48,283 nt of DNA from Brachionus koreanus. Lineage: Eukaryota; Rotifera; Eurotatoria; Ploima; Brachionidae. The notes beneath the pieces are model-generated. The model did not search any database and was not told where the DNA came from. It saw only the letters and a list, made by a program, of their open reading frames with translations. The translations under genes were made by a program, and so were the position numbers. The stretch is taken from NCBI GenBank assembly GCA_016987375.1, contig PJRA01000048.1, positions 1,442,050 to 1,490,332 on the forward strand. Reading direction: 5' to 3'. Shown here in pieces: positions 22,704 to 34,292 of this stretch (positions are counted from its first letter, which is position 1; the number at the start of each line of letters is the position of its first letter).

Positions 22704-23036
22704 GGTATTAACTCCATGACGACTAATGATATCGAGCCTAGAGCGAACACTCTTGGCATGGCTTTGTACAACCTTTGGGTCGATATTGATCAGGCAAACG
22801 GGAATTNNNNNNNNNNNNNNNNNNNNNNNNNNNNNNNNNNNNNNNNNNNNNNNNNNNNNNNNNNNATCATTGGTTCAAGTCGTTTCTTAATACACTCTCC
22901 AAAGTAGACATGTTGATTTACTGCTAAACCACTAGGTACAAAATATTAGATTAATGGCCAACCAGACAATTAATTTTTCTTCAAATTTTTTAACGTCCTT
23001 GTTCTTAACACTCTCCGGCGTCTTGCTTACGTTATT
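22704..23036 (-). mobile_element. IS630/Tc1-type transposase relic interrupted by the assembly gap
   Basis: Minus-strand frames give, in order, NNVSKTPESVKNK..KKFEEKLIVWLAI, then after a one-base shift FVPSGLAVNQHVYFGEC and IKKRLEPM, then the gap, then CLINIDPKVVQSHAK and SVRSRLDIISRHGVN. This is the order seen in a broad group of eukaryotic IS630/Tc1 transposases: VWLAIS, then PSGLAVNQxVYxxECIKKRL, then a FWPDLASSHY and EDFWxxLK segment, then a terminal DPKVVQ..RL..I..GV helix. The middle segment, about 70 codons including catalytic residues, is missing between the flanks, while the gap is only 59 N. Confidence 0.8.
22807..22865. other. Assembly gap (59 N)
   Basis: A run of 59 undetermined bases. 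It lies inside the transposase relic, so a repeat-induced assembly failure is the likely cause. The open frame drawn across it on the plus strand has no biological support. Confidence 0.98.
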
Positions 23037-26000
23037 GCTCTAAAAATTTATTCCCTAGCAGCGCGGTGTTACCATTTAATATTGCATAAAGCATTTAAAG
23101 TTCATAAGAGTTAGGGTAAATATAAAATCTCAAAACCAAGGTTCACATAAAGGAAACCTTCTATCATGTACCCAGATTTTTATTATTTTTATTTTTTCTA
23201 TTTAATATAATAAGATTGACAATTTAAATAAAGATAGAATATTTTAACTGCTATTTTTTGATTTTTAAAATATTTTAGATTTTAAATTTATTTATTTATT
23301 ATTATTAATCAAATTTAGATAATATTTGTAGTCTTATTCAAAGAAAGAAATGGAACTAAATAAAAAAATAGACCAAGAAAATCAAATATACAAATAAATA
23401 ATAAATAACAAGCATTTTAGTATATAAATGAGCCAGACTGTATTGTTTATTTTATGATAAAAAAGAAAAACTGAACGAATTATTTCTTGTTAAAAAACAA
23501 TTCAATATTGTCCTAGCTTTTTTCACAATTCATTTCAAATTACTGAATATTCTTAAGCTTAAGTGATCCCATAAGTATACTTTTTTTTATTTGCTTCATT
23601 TTGCTGTTTATCTATTAGAAAAATCTACAGTGGTTTGCAAGATAATACCATAGGATCTGAAAATAATATAAATTAAGAATTTTTTAAATTAATAATAATT
23701 AATAGTTTAAATATATTAAAAATCTAGCAAATGAGAAGCAAATGTTAAAAAGAATTCTATGAAAATTTATTATCCAAAAAGGACTTAAACTTGTCTACAA
23801 AATTATTAATTACGGTAAATGTTAAGCGAAAATTTCCACATAGTTGGATATGGAGCAAATTTAAAAGTAGACTAAATTTTATTAGTTCATTTTTTGAATA
23901 AAACAAACAGTCAAGCTCACAATAAATATGTTAATTAATTTGGAGTTTACTTTAAAAAATAACAAAAACAAATTAAATTTGTTATTATTATTCAAAATTG
24001 TTTTTTGATGTGGCTAAACAACATCCCTAGATTTGAAATCTTTAAAATTTTTGATTTTTTTTTACATTTGAATTTTTAGAATAGCTTTTTTTATAATTTA
24101 AATTTTTGACATTGATTAATTTTAAAAAATAAACTCAAGCTCTTAAATTAAGAATTATTGATTTTTTTCTTAAATAATTAATTCACTTTTTAGCATTTAT
24201 GCATTTAAAAATATTTAAAGGCTTTTGTTTTTAGATAAATCTAATAAAAAAACTATGTCATCTGATTTTATTCTTTGATAAATTCAAAAATCGTTTATTC
24301 TGTACGAATGTCACATCATAATTATTAAATATAACTATTTTAAATGATTTTTAAGTTAATTTTTCAATAACATTAAACGATTTAATTAAAAGATAAAAAT
24401 TTCATCTTGAACTAAATTTATAGAATTATTAAAAATAGGGTTCATGTATCTAGATAAGGGTGATCTATTTTTTTTAAATTTTTCATACTTCTTTTTGATA
24501 TTATATTTTCAATACGAAGAATCATTTTTTTCCTATTCTTCAATATAATTAAATTACTATTGATTCAATTTAAATGAAAAATGTATTTGATAAAAACGAA
24601 TGGCAAACATCTCACTATCAAATATATACTAATCTTAAGCCTTAAAATATCAAGCAAATATTGATTCATCTTTAATTTTACCTGATTAATTCATTTTTCA
24701 TCTAAATATTTCTCATGGCATGTTCCAATATTTGATCGACTTATTTTTTTCTTTTTTCAGCCACTTTTTATCAAGTTATTTGGCTCAGACATAGTAAAAC
24801 ATTCGTTAAGATTACAAAAATTTAAAATTTTTTATTAATATTTTTAGTTTGAATACTTTATAAAGAGCAAATATCAGATCATGAAGCGAATTTGTTTAAA
24901 AGGTTAGAAAAATATGTTTTTCACATTAGAAATAAATTTTATTGCGTTGTTCTATTTTATGAATTTAATTCTCTATAAAAATAAGTATATCATAATGTTA
25001 GGTATTTTTGGCCTTTTAACTTAGTTCACTCTAAATTTAATTAAGCAATCATAATTTAAAAAATTTAAAATTTTAGCTTAAATAAAAAATAACTTTTAAA
25101 TATAAGTAAATTTATGATATTCATTTAGTAGAATCAAAAAGTTTTTAATTTCAAAATTTTTATTTTCAAATCAGATAAATAAAATTGGAAAATTAGTTGA
25201 ATAAATTAACAATTAATTAATAAAATTAAAATAACTTAAAACAAGCTTTAATAATTAAAAATGAATAGATTAAAGGCTAGACTTGGAATATTTAGAAAAT
25301 TTTTGTTTATTTGGAATTTTGGTGAATTTTTTCTGAATTTTTATGCTGACTAAGTCTTTAAGAAATCAAAACGTTTGATTAGACTAATATTCTTTCTCTA
25401 AAATATTCAATTCCTGTTGTCTAAATTTTTCTAATTTAGATTTTTTTAAAAACCGATCACATTTTATTACTAATTCGTTTAAATTAATCATGAGTCCAAA
25501 TTTATTTAGTAAAAAACAGATTTTTTCTTCATTAGAGATTTTATTTCTAAACAATTGAAAATTTACTAATAAAAAATTTTTTTCTATCTTCAAAAGAGAC
25601 TATATTGTGTAGAAAATCTAGCGTCTAGTAGTTAAATAAAGAAGTGATACTAAAATTGTGTACATAAAATTAAAAATTGAGTTTTGCGTAAGTGTTGAAC
25701 TTTGAAGATAATAGTTTAATTTTACTCAAGTATTTGACATTTTTTAATTTTATCATTACTTAAGAAGACTATATAATCAAATTTTGAGCACATAAATTAA
25801 ATATAAAATCTTTGATTTAAGAAAGCATTTTAGCTAACGAATTTATCAACTAAATTAAATGACGTAAATAGATGTTTGCCATTTTTGTTGTTGTTGATAA
25901 ATTCTGAAATTTTCTATTTTATCAATTCAATACTCAAAGCTTCGCATTTTATAAAAATATGTTCGATTTACTCATAGTTAGTTTCAAATTTACGTAAGCA

Positions 26001-28205
26001 ACTTTGGATATTAAATGAATAAAAGCTTTAATTTATTGTGAAGATTCAACAAATTTAAGTGCTGAATAGTTTTGCGTTTTAAGCTAAAATATATTTACTT
26101 GACGAAAATTCACTTTTCTCTTAAATGAGATCAATCAGATTTCGATTTAAATTTAGGATATTAAAATTGGTTCAGTTTACGTCAATTCAGCTATTTATCA
26201 TTGAACGAAAAAAAACTAAATTTTTAGAGTTTAGAAGAAGTTATTTATAGAGCTAGAGAGATGTGTTATCTTTTGCTTAAGCAATTGTAAAAGACTAATT
26301 TATTGAAATGAAATTTTTTTTTTCAGAAAAAAAAATTGCTTAAAATTTTATCAAATTCATCTTATGAAACTGCAGATTTGTTTTCAAATTAATATTGAGA
26401 TAAAGCGATTAATATGATTTAAATTAATTAGCAATGACAAGCTCAGTAATTGTAGCTTCTTCTAAAACCTAATTCCTTAAAAATATTTTCAATTTTTTTG
26501 CCTTTTTTTAATTAAAAATTAAAAATAATTTTCTAATCTAAAATAGTGACTTATTTTTGAATATTTAGAAATTAGGCGAGGGTTGAATGTGTTGGTGTTA
26601 AACTTGTTTGCTTGTTGAACAGTTACATTTTTTTCAAATAAAAAAAAGCTCATTATATTACTAATAAATACACTGAAATAAATATTAAATTTTTCCAATT
26701 GTTATCAAGTGATTATTAAATAAAATAAGCGTCAGCATATAGCTTATAAAATTGAATTTTGAAAATTTTGAATTTCCTTATAGGAATTGGATGAAAAAAC
26801 ATGTTTTAAAGTTAATCAGACTTTTTAATAGACTGACGCAGTTCTGGTTTATAGTTACAAATTAAAGAACACGTATAGAAGTTATTCGGTGAACGTCAGA
26901 AAACTAAGAATAAACTTAATCACTCTGAGTGATATAAAAGCAATGTTTTTTTTCAGAGAATTTAGATTTTAAGCAAAATTAAGATGGATAATAAATATTT
27001 AAAGGTTGTTCAAATTTAAAAGTAAATTTTTTCCATAATTATTCAAAAAAATGTTAAACTTAAATTAATTTAAATAAATAAGAAAAAATTATTATCATTT
27101 TTTTTGAATAATTTATTATTTTAATTAAGAACTTATTAGATATAATTATTTAATTTTCTATTGTAATAGACAATTTATTATCTTCAGGAAGCATTTAAAT
27201 TAAATTAAGACGAAATTTTTCAATCATAAAACTAAATTAAAATAATTAAGATCCTGTTTTTTTTTTTTGAATGGCATGTAATTATTGAAAAAATGAAAAA
27301 ATTCGAGTAATTTAAACTCGACGACTGTGCAGCTAGATAAAATTATTTTTTTTATTTTTCCTAAAATGTTTGATTTTTTCAGGTATTTAATTAGAAACAG
27401 GTTTGTTATTAGTTCAAGGAGCCATTCAATATTTATGTGTTACCAAAGTATGCTTGCGCCAAAAATAAATAAATTTCAAATATTTGTTAATTAAGCAACT
27501 GAAATTTCGCATTAAGTATACACGTCATTGAATTCATAAGAGAAATCTTAGATTTAACTAAATGCAAAACGTTTTTTTAAGAAGCTTAAGTCAGTATCTA
27601 GAAAAAATGATAAATCATGGAACAAAATTTCAATTAAAATATGCTAATTATCCGACAGAATGACGTTAGAGCCCAAATTGCAAGAGAAATCTACTCAACA
27701 AAAATATTTCGATAGAATTGAAATCGCTCTAATCGCTCATCCAAATTTAGTTTCATTTAGCAAGAGGGTTTTGATGCGACCCGAGTGCGTCAACAATACA
27801 TGTCGATTAAAAAAAATGTTCAATTCTAGGATTTATTCAATAAGTTATCTCAACTTAATCAATATTTAAATTCTCTGCTTGAGAATGGGAAACCATTGAT
27901 TTTTCTTTTTGTTTTGCTCTTTTGCTTTTATATTTTTTTCGATTTGATTTACACATATTTTATTCATTGACGTATTTTATCAATGACGTCAAGAAAAATA
28001 ATTTAACTTTTTTTTTTTAGAAAATAAAAGCAATCATTTTTTAGTCTATTCCCAAAACAATTTTGATAAAACATATCTAGAACCAGTGATACACTAATCC
28101 AAAGATTAAAAAGCCATAAATCCTTGGATAATAATGATAAAAACCTAAATGGCTTACAGTTCTTTATGAAAAAAGAAACAAGCACAACTAAACAAGTCGG
28201 CAATA

Positions 28206-30514
28206 ATGAGCGAAAAAAAAAATTCCGTCTATGTCTATGATTTATTGGGCACAATCGGTCATGGAAATTTTTCAGTTTGCAAACTGGCCGAGCACAAAGT
28301 GAATGGAAACAAATTTGCCATAAAATGCATTGACAAGCGCAGTTTAGATGATACAAAATTGAAAAGAATCTATCGAGAAATCGAAATAATGAAATCTCTT
28401 GATCATCCGAACATTATTAGACTAAATCAGGTAAGTCTAAGCAATTAGTCTATTTTAATTTTTAAGGTTTAAATTTCCAAAAATATTTTTTAATTTATTT
28501 TTGCGAATTATGATAAAAATTTAATTTAAATATTAAAATTTAGTTTTTTTCTTATCATTTGCTTGCTAATCGATGCTTTTTTGGTGTTATTTTGTCTATC
28601 AGAAAAATAATGTATGCTAAAAATTTTAATTTTTTTTGAGATAAAAATAATTCAATTTTTTTTCAAATATTTATTTGACAAATAAATTTTCGATCTAATT
28701 GAAGAGGTTAATTTAAAATTTTTTTTTAATCTTTATTCTTATTCTAAACTATTGCTATGTCGACTAAGACATAAAAATCAAATTAAGACAAAAAGTAAAA
28801 TAAAAAATATTTATTTTAAAAAAAAAATCCTTCTAAAAATATTCTATTTCTTCTAAATTTGTTTTAATCAAAGGTTTTGGAAAGTAAAAGCATGCTTTAT
28901 TTGGTATCAGAATATGCGTCAAACGGAGAGATATTTGGTTGGTTTTAAAGCTAATTTAATTGAAAAAAAATCTAATTAATTTTTAACTCAGACTACATTC
29001 TTAAAAATGGAGCAATGACAGAAAAAGTAGCTTGTGAAAAATTTTGTCAAATAATTTCTGCAGTCGAATATTGCCATTTGAAGAACATAGTTCATCGAGA
29101 TCTTAAAATAGAAAACTTGCTCTTAGACTGCAATATGAACGTAAAATTGGTTGACTTTGGCTTTGCCAATTATTTTGATCTAAAAAACCCGTTGAACACA
29201 TTTTGCGGCAGTCCGCCGTACGCAGCGCCCGAAATATTCGTTGGCAAAAAGTACTACGGGCCCGAAATCGACATTTGGAGCCTTGGCGTCATACTCTACG
29301 TGCTGGTTAGTGGCAGTCTGCCTTTTGATTCAGAAAATCTTCAACGCTTAAAAAATCTAATCCTTAATTGTAAATACCGTATACCTTACTATTTGTCATC
29401 CGAGTGCGAACACTTGATCAAAAATCTGCTAGTGGTAAATCCATCCAAACGTTTCAAAATTCAGCAAATAAAAGCTCACAAGTGGATCAAACTAAACAAC
29501 AGTACTTACTACTACAAGTTTAACAATTTAGAAAAAGAAATACTAAACGATAATGGACTTGGCGAAGGATTGAATACAAAAAAATTTAGTCGCTTGTCCA
29601 ACAAATACAAATCTAAATCACTTAAAAACATTTCTTTAGAAAATCAGTATTTGTCTAATGAAGACGACAAGTTGGCCAAGTCCTACTTGTCGTTGCCACT
29701 TTATTCAAGCGAAAAAACTCCTCAGTCCGATTCCGATGAAATAGTTAAACTTGTGAACGAGCTTAGTTTAGACTCTAAAAATGAAGCAAAGCCAGTACAG
29801 CACGATTCGAATGTAAAGCCTCACGAGCACCACAAATGCACTGCCAATCTTGAGTCACACTTAAAGTGTCCTGCTTTTTCCAAACTTATTTCCAATTCTT
29901 CTTCGCTTGACGAAGGTGTTGAATCCGACTTTTCGATATCTTCATCTATCAGCAATGATGTGTTGTCGAATTCAAAGACTTCGTTTAATTCGGTTCAAGT
30001 TACCTCTTTGGAATCTCAATCTAGTCAAAAATCGTCGCAATTATCAATAGACAAAGAATACTCAAAATGCATTCAAATTAGGCCAAAATCGTTTCTTAAA
30101 TCCAATCAAGCTTTGCTTAAAAGGTACAAATTTTCTACATTAAGAAAAAATTTCCTAAAACCATCGAACAATTCAAAATATGGAACTGATTTGGCATCAC
30201 TAAAGCGCGAACTTAACAATTTAATCAAGACAAGTCTTAAGAATACTAATTTGAATCAAATAAGCGAGTGCCCGAGTCAAAATGTGACAGAAACAACTCA
30301 AAAAGACGAAGTTTGTTGTGATTTGTTTGTAAAAAGTTTGAAAAAAGAAAGCAAATCAAGCGAAACTAATCGAAGATGGCTATTTAGACAAAAGTCTTCT
30401 AGTTTGAGCAGTTTAAATATTGTTGATTCTTTAAGCCAAAATAGCCTAAATCCAAAAATTATTCGTGGAAGCAAAGAATCCAAATCATACCGAAAAAATT
30501 CTCTTAAACTATAA
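28206..30514 (+). CDS. Salt-inducible-kinase-like Ser/Thr kinase (AMPK-related), 603 aa, three exons
   Basis: Exons: 28206-28430, 28874-28937, 28992-30514. Kinase domain about residues 9-262: glycine loop GHGNFS, Lys40 in [14 protein letters not shown] (catalytic Asp133), DFG at 151-153, and activation loop [13 protein letters not shown] with Thr166 at the LKB1 target position. [19 protein letters not shown] and [17 protein letters not shown] are SIK-specific in flavour (human SIK2: SMLYLVTEYAKNGEIFDYL, RIPYFMSEDCEHLI). All catalytic residues are present, so it should be active. After the domain comes a 340-residue serine/lysine-rich tail. The UBA domain that normally follows the SIK kinase domain was not recognised. 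Basic RxxS stretches near the end ([16 protein letters not shown]) could be phosphorylation sites (inference). A polyadenylation signal AATAAA lies at 30529. It is a SIK-family member or a close AMPK relative; the exact paralogue is uncertain. Confidence 0.88.
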
Positions 30515-31151
30515 TTATTTTTTCTATAAATAAAAGCTTTATTTAATAAATTTTATATATTTTTTAATTAAGAATAGTTTATTTTTAGTATTTATTGAGC
30601 TAAAAATTTCTAAGTCGAAAAATTTTAACAATTTATTCAAAATTTTAAATATCTGAAATTTTTTATTAAAATTTACGAAACGGTTCATTATTAATTTCCC
30701 AGTTTAATTTAAAAAAAAAAGATTATTTAGAGCAAAATTTTGGTGTAAAATGATTTGAGAATTTTAAAGAGTCATAGATTATTAGTTATTATTAGTAATT
30801 GTGATATTGCACGCTTTTCGCTTTAAATTTGTTGGTCATTGGAGACTTGTTGCATTCTGAAATTTACTATCATCTTACAAAGTTTCGTTTGCGTCAAAAA
30901 TAAGCTCCTGATATTTGTTATTATTATTATTTATTTCAATGAACGCCTTTAAGGCGATGTTAAAAAGAAAAAAAAATATATTCTTGATGTATCAGAAAAG
31001 CATGTCTAAATAAAAACTAAAAAAATTTATTTTTTTTCAGTGCTAATTAACAGCTATTTTTATTCTATTTCATTTTCGATAAAGATAAGCTGTTCTCTTT
31101 TTTGCCCAACCTATTTGAAAAAAACTGCATGAAAATAATAAATAAATATAA

Positions 31152-31181
31152 GGTATTTTATCTATTTAGATAAAATACCTA
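31152..31181. repeat. Perfect 13-bp inverted repeat with 4-nt loop
   Basis: AGGTATTTTATCT, then ATTT, then AGATAAAATACCT. All 13 positions pair. It could be a hairpin or the remnant of a small foldback element; no target duplication was identified. Confidence 0.85.
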
Positions 31182-31548
31182 ACAATGAACTTCATAATAT
31201 TAGTTAGATATATCAATAAAAACGTCTTATAAAACTCTTTAAGAAAATAAAAAATGTATTCTAGTTTAACCTTTAATGTTTAAATAAAAATACGTTAATA
31301 TTTACTTGTTTTATTTTTTTTTAAATAAAATTGAATTCAAAAATTAATATGAAGTTTATTATTTCATATTTTATTTTTCCTTAACAAACTTGTAAACATT
31401 CTTTAATGAACATCCGATTTGTTTAAATAAACAAAATTAAATGCATTTATAAAATAGTATGTTTAACTATTTTTATTTAATTTCAAAAAATTTGAATAAA
31501 ATAAAAACTCAAAATGAAAATTTTGATTACAAGATCTATTTTTTAAAC

Positions 31549-31800
31549 TATGATAACAGAAATCAATGGTTGAACCCATCTCAAATAGGTCGTGAAAAGA
31601 GGACGCTTTGATAAATTCAAAGGTGATTTTGTGTTTTTGGTGAAAAATCTAAGGAGTAATGCACTTTTAACTGGTTCCAGACGTTCTTATTTTAAACGCA
31701 GAACTTTATTTTGAACAACAAGAAGGAGTGTTTGCTTCATTTTATGATAAATATCCATCTTTAGTCAATCGACTGGAGCATCGTCAGGAATTTTTAGTAA
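31549..31800 (+). mobile_element. Decayed mariner transposase fragment
   Basis: One frame gives YDNRNQWLNPSQ (31549-31584). From 31623 a single frame reads VILCFW, a stop, GVMHF, a stop, then LVPDVLILNAELYF and EQQEGVFASFYDKYPSLVNR. These match mariner WLDPGQ, VMLSVWWD..GVIHFELLP, and the INSDLYCQQLDRL..KYPALVNRK segment. Three in-frame stops and frameshifts make it dead. It resembles the copy in the SCYL2 intron (shared WL(D/N)PSQ and V(M/I)LCFW). Confidence 0.8.
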
Positions 31801-32713
31801 TTTTTAAGTTAAAGAAATTTTTTTTTACACTAAAAGTTTTAAAAAAAACTTTTTTAATCTAGGAGAAAATTTAATTTAGTAGGCCTAGATTCAGTCATCC
31901 TTACCTTTATATGAGCGAATAAATATAGTTACTTAAACCTTATTTTACTGGTTATGCTTTATCACAAGCTAAGAAAAACTTTTAGATTATGCACCAAAGT
32001 AATTAAACTTGAGACTTAAGGTCCGCATCAAATTCTGAAATTCTTAATTTAATGCATTATCAAGAATTAAATTTTAAATAAAAAATAAAATAATAAATAA
32101 TCAATTTTCCAAGTAATAATAATAATAATAGTATTCTACGTTCAAATTAGTTCAACTAAATTGATAAAGCAAGAAAACTAATTAAATCCCACTATAGTAG
32201 ACTTTTCATTGCTGTTTCTACCGATATTGTTGATTTCATTTCATAGTACTTTCTTCTTAATTTTTGGTGCTTAAAATTTTTTTAATTTTTTTTTAAATAA
32301 TTGAATTAAGAATTTAATAGTATAATGCGAGCTTAAACCCATGGTTACGCTATGTGACCATGCGTTCATAATTAAAAGTGTTAATGCATTGGTGAGATAT
32401 ACTTTAGTGCATGCTCTAAAAGGGTTTCTTAGCTTATCTCCAAAAGGGTCTCGAATAATTGAACAAGAGAATATAGCATTTTTGCTTTTTTATTAAAAAA
32501 CAAGCAACTAAAAATTTTACAATATTTTGATATTAGTATTTCTGAATAAAATAAAAATAAGTTCTATTTAAATTTCTAACACATATTATTTAAAATCTAA
32601 ATTAAAATTAATTGCTTCCATAGAAACAAATAAAACATATTTTCATAAATTAAAATTATATATGAAAAATATAAAACTTTCATTCGACAGATCAGCATCA
32701 CATTTTGGTCGAA

Positions 32714-33442
32714 ATGCCAAGTGAATCAATGAAAGAATACGCTTTTGAACTAATAGAGCGGATTGTAACCCAAATTACTTTTGAGTATGTCATCTTTTGA
32801 AAGTCTAAAATTTTTATACTAATTTACAATTAAGTGAAAATGAAAAAATTCACAAATCTGAACAGTTTTTGCTAGATGAGCAAGCAAAAGAGTTGGATCA
32901 GAAAATATCTGAGGTCATATTTGTCGAAAATGAAGACGAGTATGAGGTTAAAAATATCAAATGGCCAACAATAGCCGAATTTTCAACACAATTAGGCGAA
33001 GAAAAAATCGACGAATTCATGCGAAAAGTTATTTCTATTAGATTTTTTTTTTTTTTTATTAATTTTTTAAAATAGACTTGGGAATTTGGTGAATGTTGGC
33101 TCTATTGTATCGATTTTATTGAAAAAATCGAAAAAGAATTCACAACTTTGTACAATTTTAAGGCTTGCTGGAGCATGCCTACTAGACGAAAGCCCATACC
33201 TAGATTCACTGCTAGTGTTTATTTTACTTTTGATGTTTCAAAAATAAAGCCTAAAGTAGAATTTTTTTGTTTTTAATAGAATAAATTAAAAAAAAAATAA
33301 CTAGGACTCTGAAGTGAAAGTATTTTATGTTTTCGAAACTCAGAAATTAGTTCACAAGCCAGGCATATCTCGATTCAGACAACAATGGTTGACCGAAATA
33401 ATTGATTTAAAAGAAGCGTTAATTAAAGATTGTAAATTTTAG
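32714..33442 (+). CDS. AKAP14: AKAP14 (AKAP28), ciliary PKA-anchoring protein, 193 aa, four exons
   Basis: Exons: 32714-32784, 32835-33027, 33076-33255, 33305-33442; phases agree. The core NIKWPTIAEFST...KIDEFMRK and LVHKPGISRFRQQWL corresponds to human AKAP14 NIKWMTHGEFTV...QIDEYFSK and LVHRPGMVRFRENWQ, and the length is similar (human 197 aa). The N-terminal segment EYAFELIERIVTQITF (residues 8-23) has the amphipathic spacing of a PKA RII-binding helix. The family anchors PKA in the axoneme of motile cilia. An in-frame extension back to an acceptor at 32690 (adding about eight residues) is possible, so the ATG may be internal to a longer first coding part. It lies 458 bp upstream of the dynein light chain on the same strand. 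Confidence 0.85.
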
Positions 33443-33900
33443 AATTAATTTTTTTTACGCTCAGTTTAATTTTAATAAAATTTTCCAAAATTTAATTTCC
33501 GTTTTTTAATTTTATTTTTCGTTTTACCTGAATACTATCCGCATGTCAGGCAATATTTCAATAAGTAATTAAACTAGTTGTATGGAAAAAATGCATTTAA
33601 TTGTTGATTGTTGCTAATTTCAAGCCGAGTGGCAATTTTATTCTCTAGTTAGAATATTCATTAATTTTCTCTTAGCTTAAGTTAATTTTATACGAGTTCT
33701 AATTAAATTTTTCTTTTTTTCTTGCCAATTTTTCTTCAGAATAAAGTAAAAGCCTTTCAAGCTAAAGAGTTGTTTTGTTAGAATTTGATTACATTGGTTA
33801 CTAATTTTAGTTTTGTTTTTGAAAATAAAATAAACCTTTTAAATCGTTTTTGTTTTGTAAATTTAAAAAAAAAATAAATTTCTTTAGAAGATTTATTTAA
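33443..33900. other. Spacer between AKAP14 and the dynein light chain
   Basis: AT-rich, no coding content. It must contain the AKAP14 3' end and the promoter and leader of the next gene. Confidence 0.5.
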
Positions 33901-34200
33901 ATGGCTGTAAACGAAGCTGAGGAAACTTTTAAGCGTTTAGCTGCTTTTCCGGGTGTCCAAGGCATAATTGTAATGAACAGTGATGGTATACCTATCCGAA
34001 CAACGCTTCCTCAGACCAAAACTGCACTCTATGTTGGACTGATTCATGGCCTAGTAGCCAAAACAAAATCGGCCATTAAAGAGATGGATCATCAAAACGA
34101 TTTGTCATTTGTTCGCCTTAGATCCCATAAAGATGAAATCCTCATCGCTCCGGATAAGGAATTCACCATGATAGTGATTCAAAAGCCAGCTATTCAATAA
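33901..34200 (+). CDS. DYNLRB: Roadblock/LC7-type dynein light chain, 99 aa, single exon
   Basis: A light chain of cytoplasmic and ciliary dynein motors that dimerises and binds the dynein intermediate chain. The whole roadblock domain is present: EETFKRLAAFPGVQGIIVMN, SDGIPIRTT, and NDLSFVRLRSHKDEILIAPD with the final MIVIQKP. This matches human DYNLRB1/2 (96 aa) end to end. No intron was seen in the coding part. The DYNLRB1 versus DYNLRB2 choice cannot be made. It converges on XRCC1: the two stops are 92 bp apart. Confidence 0.95.
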   Translation: MAVNEAEETFKRLAAFPGVQGIIVMNSDGIPIRTTLPQTKTALYVGLIHGLVAKTKSAIKEMDHQNDLSFVRLRSHKDEILIAPDKEFTMIVIQKPAIQ

Positions 34201-34292
34201 TCAGATAGTTTAATTTTCAATTTTTTATTTAAAAAATAATCGAATTTTTCTTTTAAAATAAACTGTTCATAATTTTGGTTAATATCTACAAT

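Larger units (their letters stand above)
21752..28205. other. Long gene-poor AT-rich region
   Basis: Between SCYL2 and the kinase the only assignable content is the IS630/Tc1 relic at 22.7-23.0 kb and the assembly gap within it. Two less AT-rich patches, 22010-22110 and 27600-27830, show protein-like frames with no recognised product. The minus-strand frame at 25384-25593 is lysine/leucine/isoleucine-rich and not assignable. No RNA gene was recognised. Confidence 0.55.
30515..32713. other. Spacer between the kinase and AKAP14
   Basis: Contains a perfect hairpin (31152-31181), a decayed mariner piece (31549-31800), an ATT-repeat patch at 30916-30935 next to GAACGCCTTTAAGGCG that resembles a LINE 3' tail, and an AATAATAATAATAAT run near 32115-32130. 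No gene is seen. An acceptor-like CGACAG at 32685-32690 could allow an upstream exon of AKAP14. Confidence 0.55.

Noticed and set aside
22716..22907. Plus-strand open frame across the N gap
   Set aside because: It exists only because undetermined bases contain no stops; the minus strand carries the transposase blocks.
25384..25593. Minus-strand 69-codon frame rich in K, L, I, N; possible LINE tail or exon
   Set aside because: The composition is what AT-rich DNA gives by chance and no diagnostic motif (WNSLP, catalytic residues) was seen.
28003..28356. Minus-strand frame with cysteine-rich start
   Set aside because: It is antisense to the first exon and leader of the kinase gene, with no family resemblance.
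31660..31800. Possible upstream exon of AKAP14 (VPDVLILNAELYFEQQ frame)
   Set aside because: The frame matches the mariner transposase LP..INSDLYCQQLDRL..KYPALVNRK segment and continues a stop-containing mariner reading from 31549.
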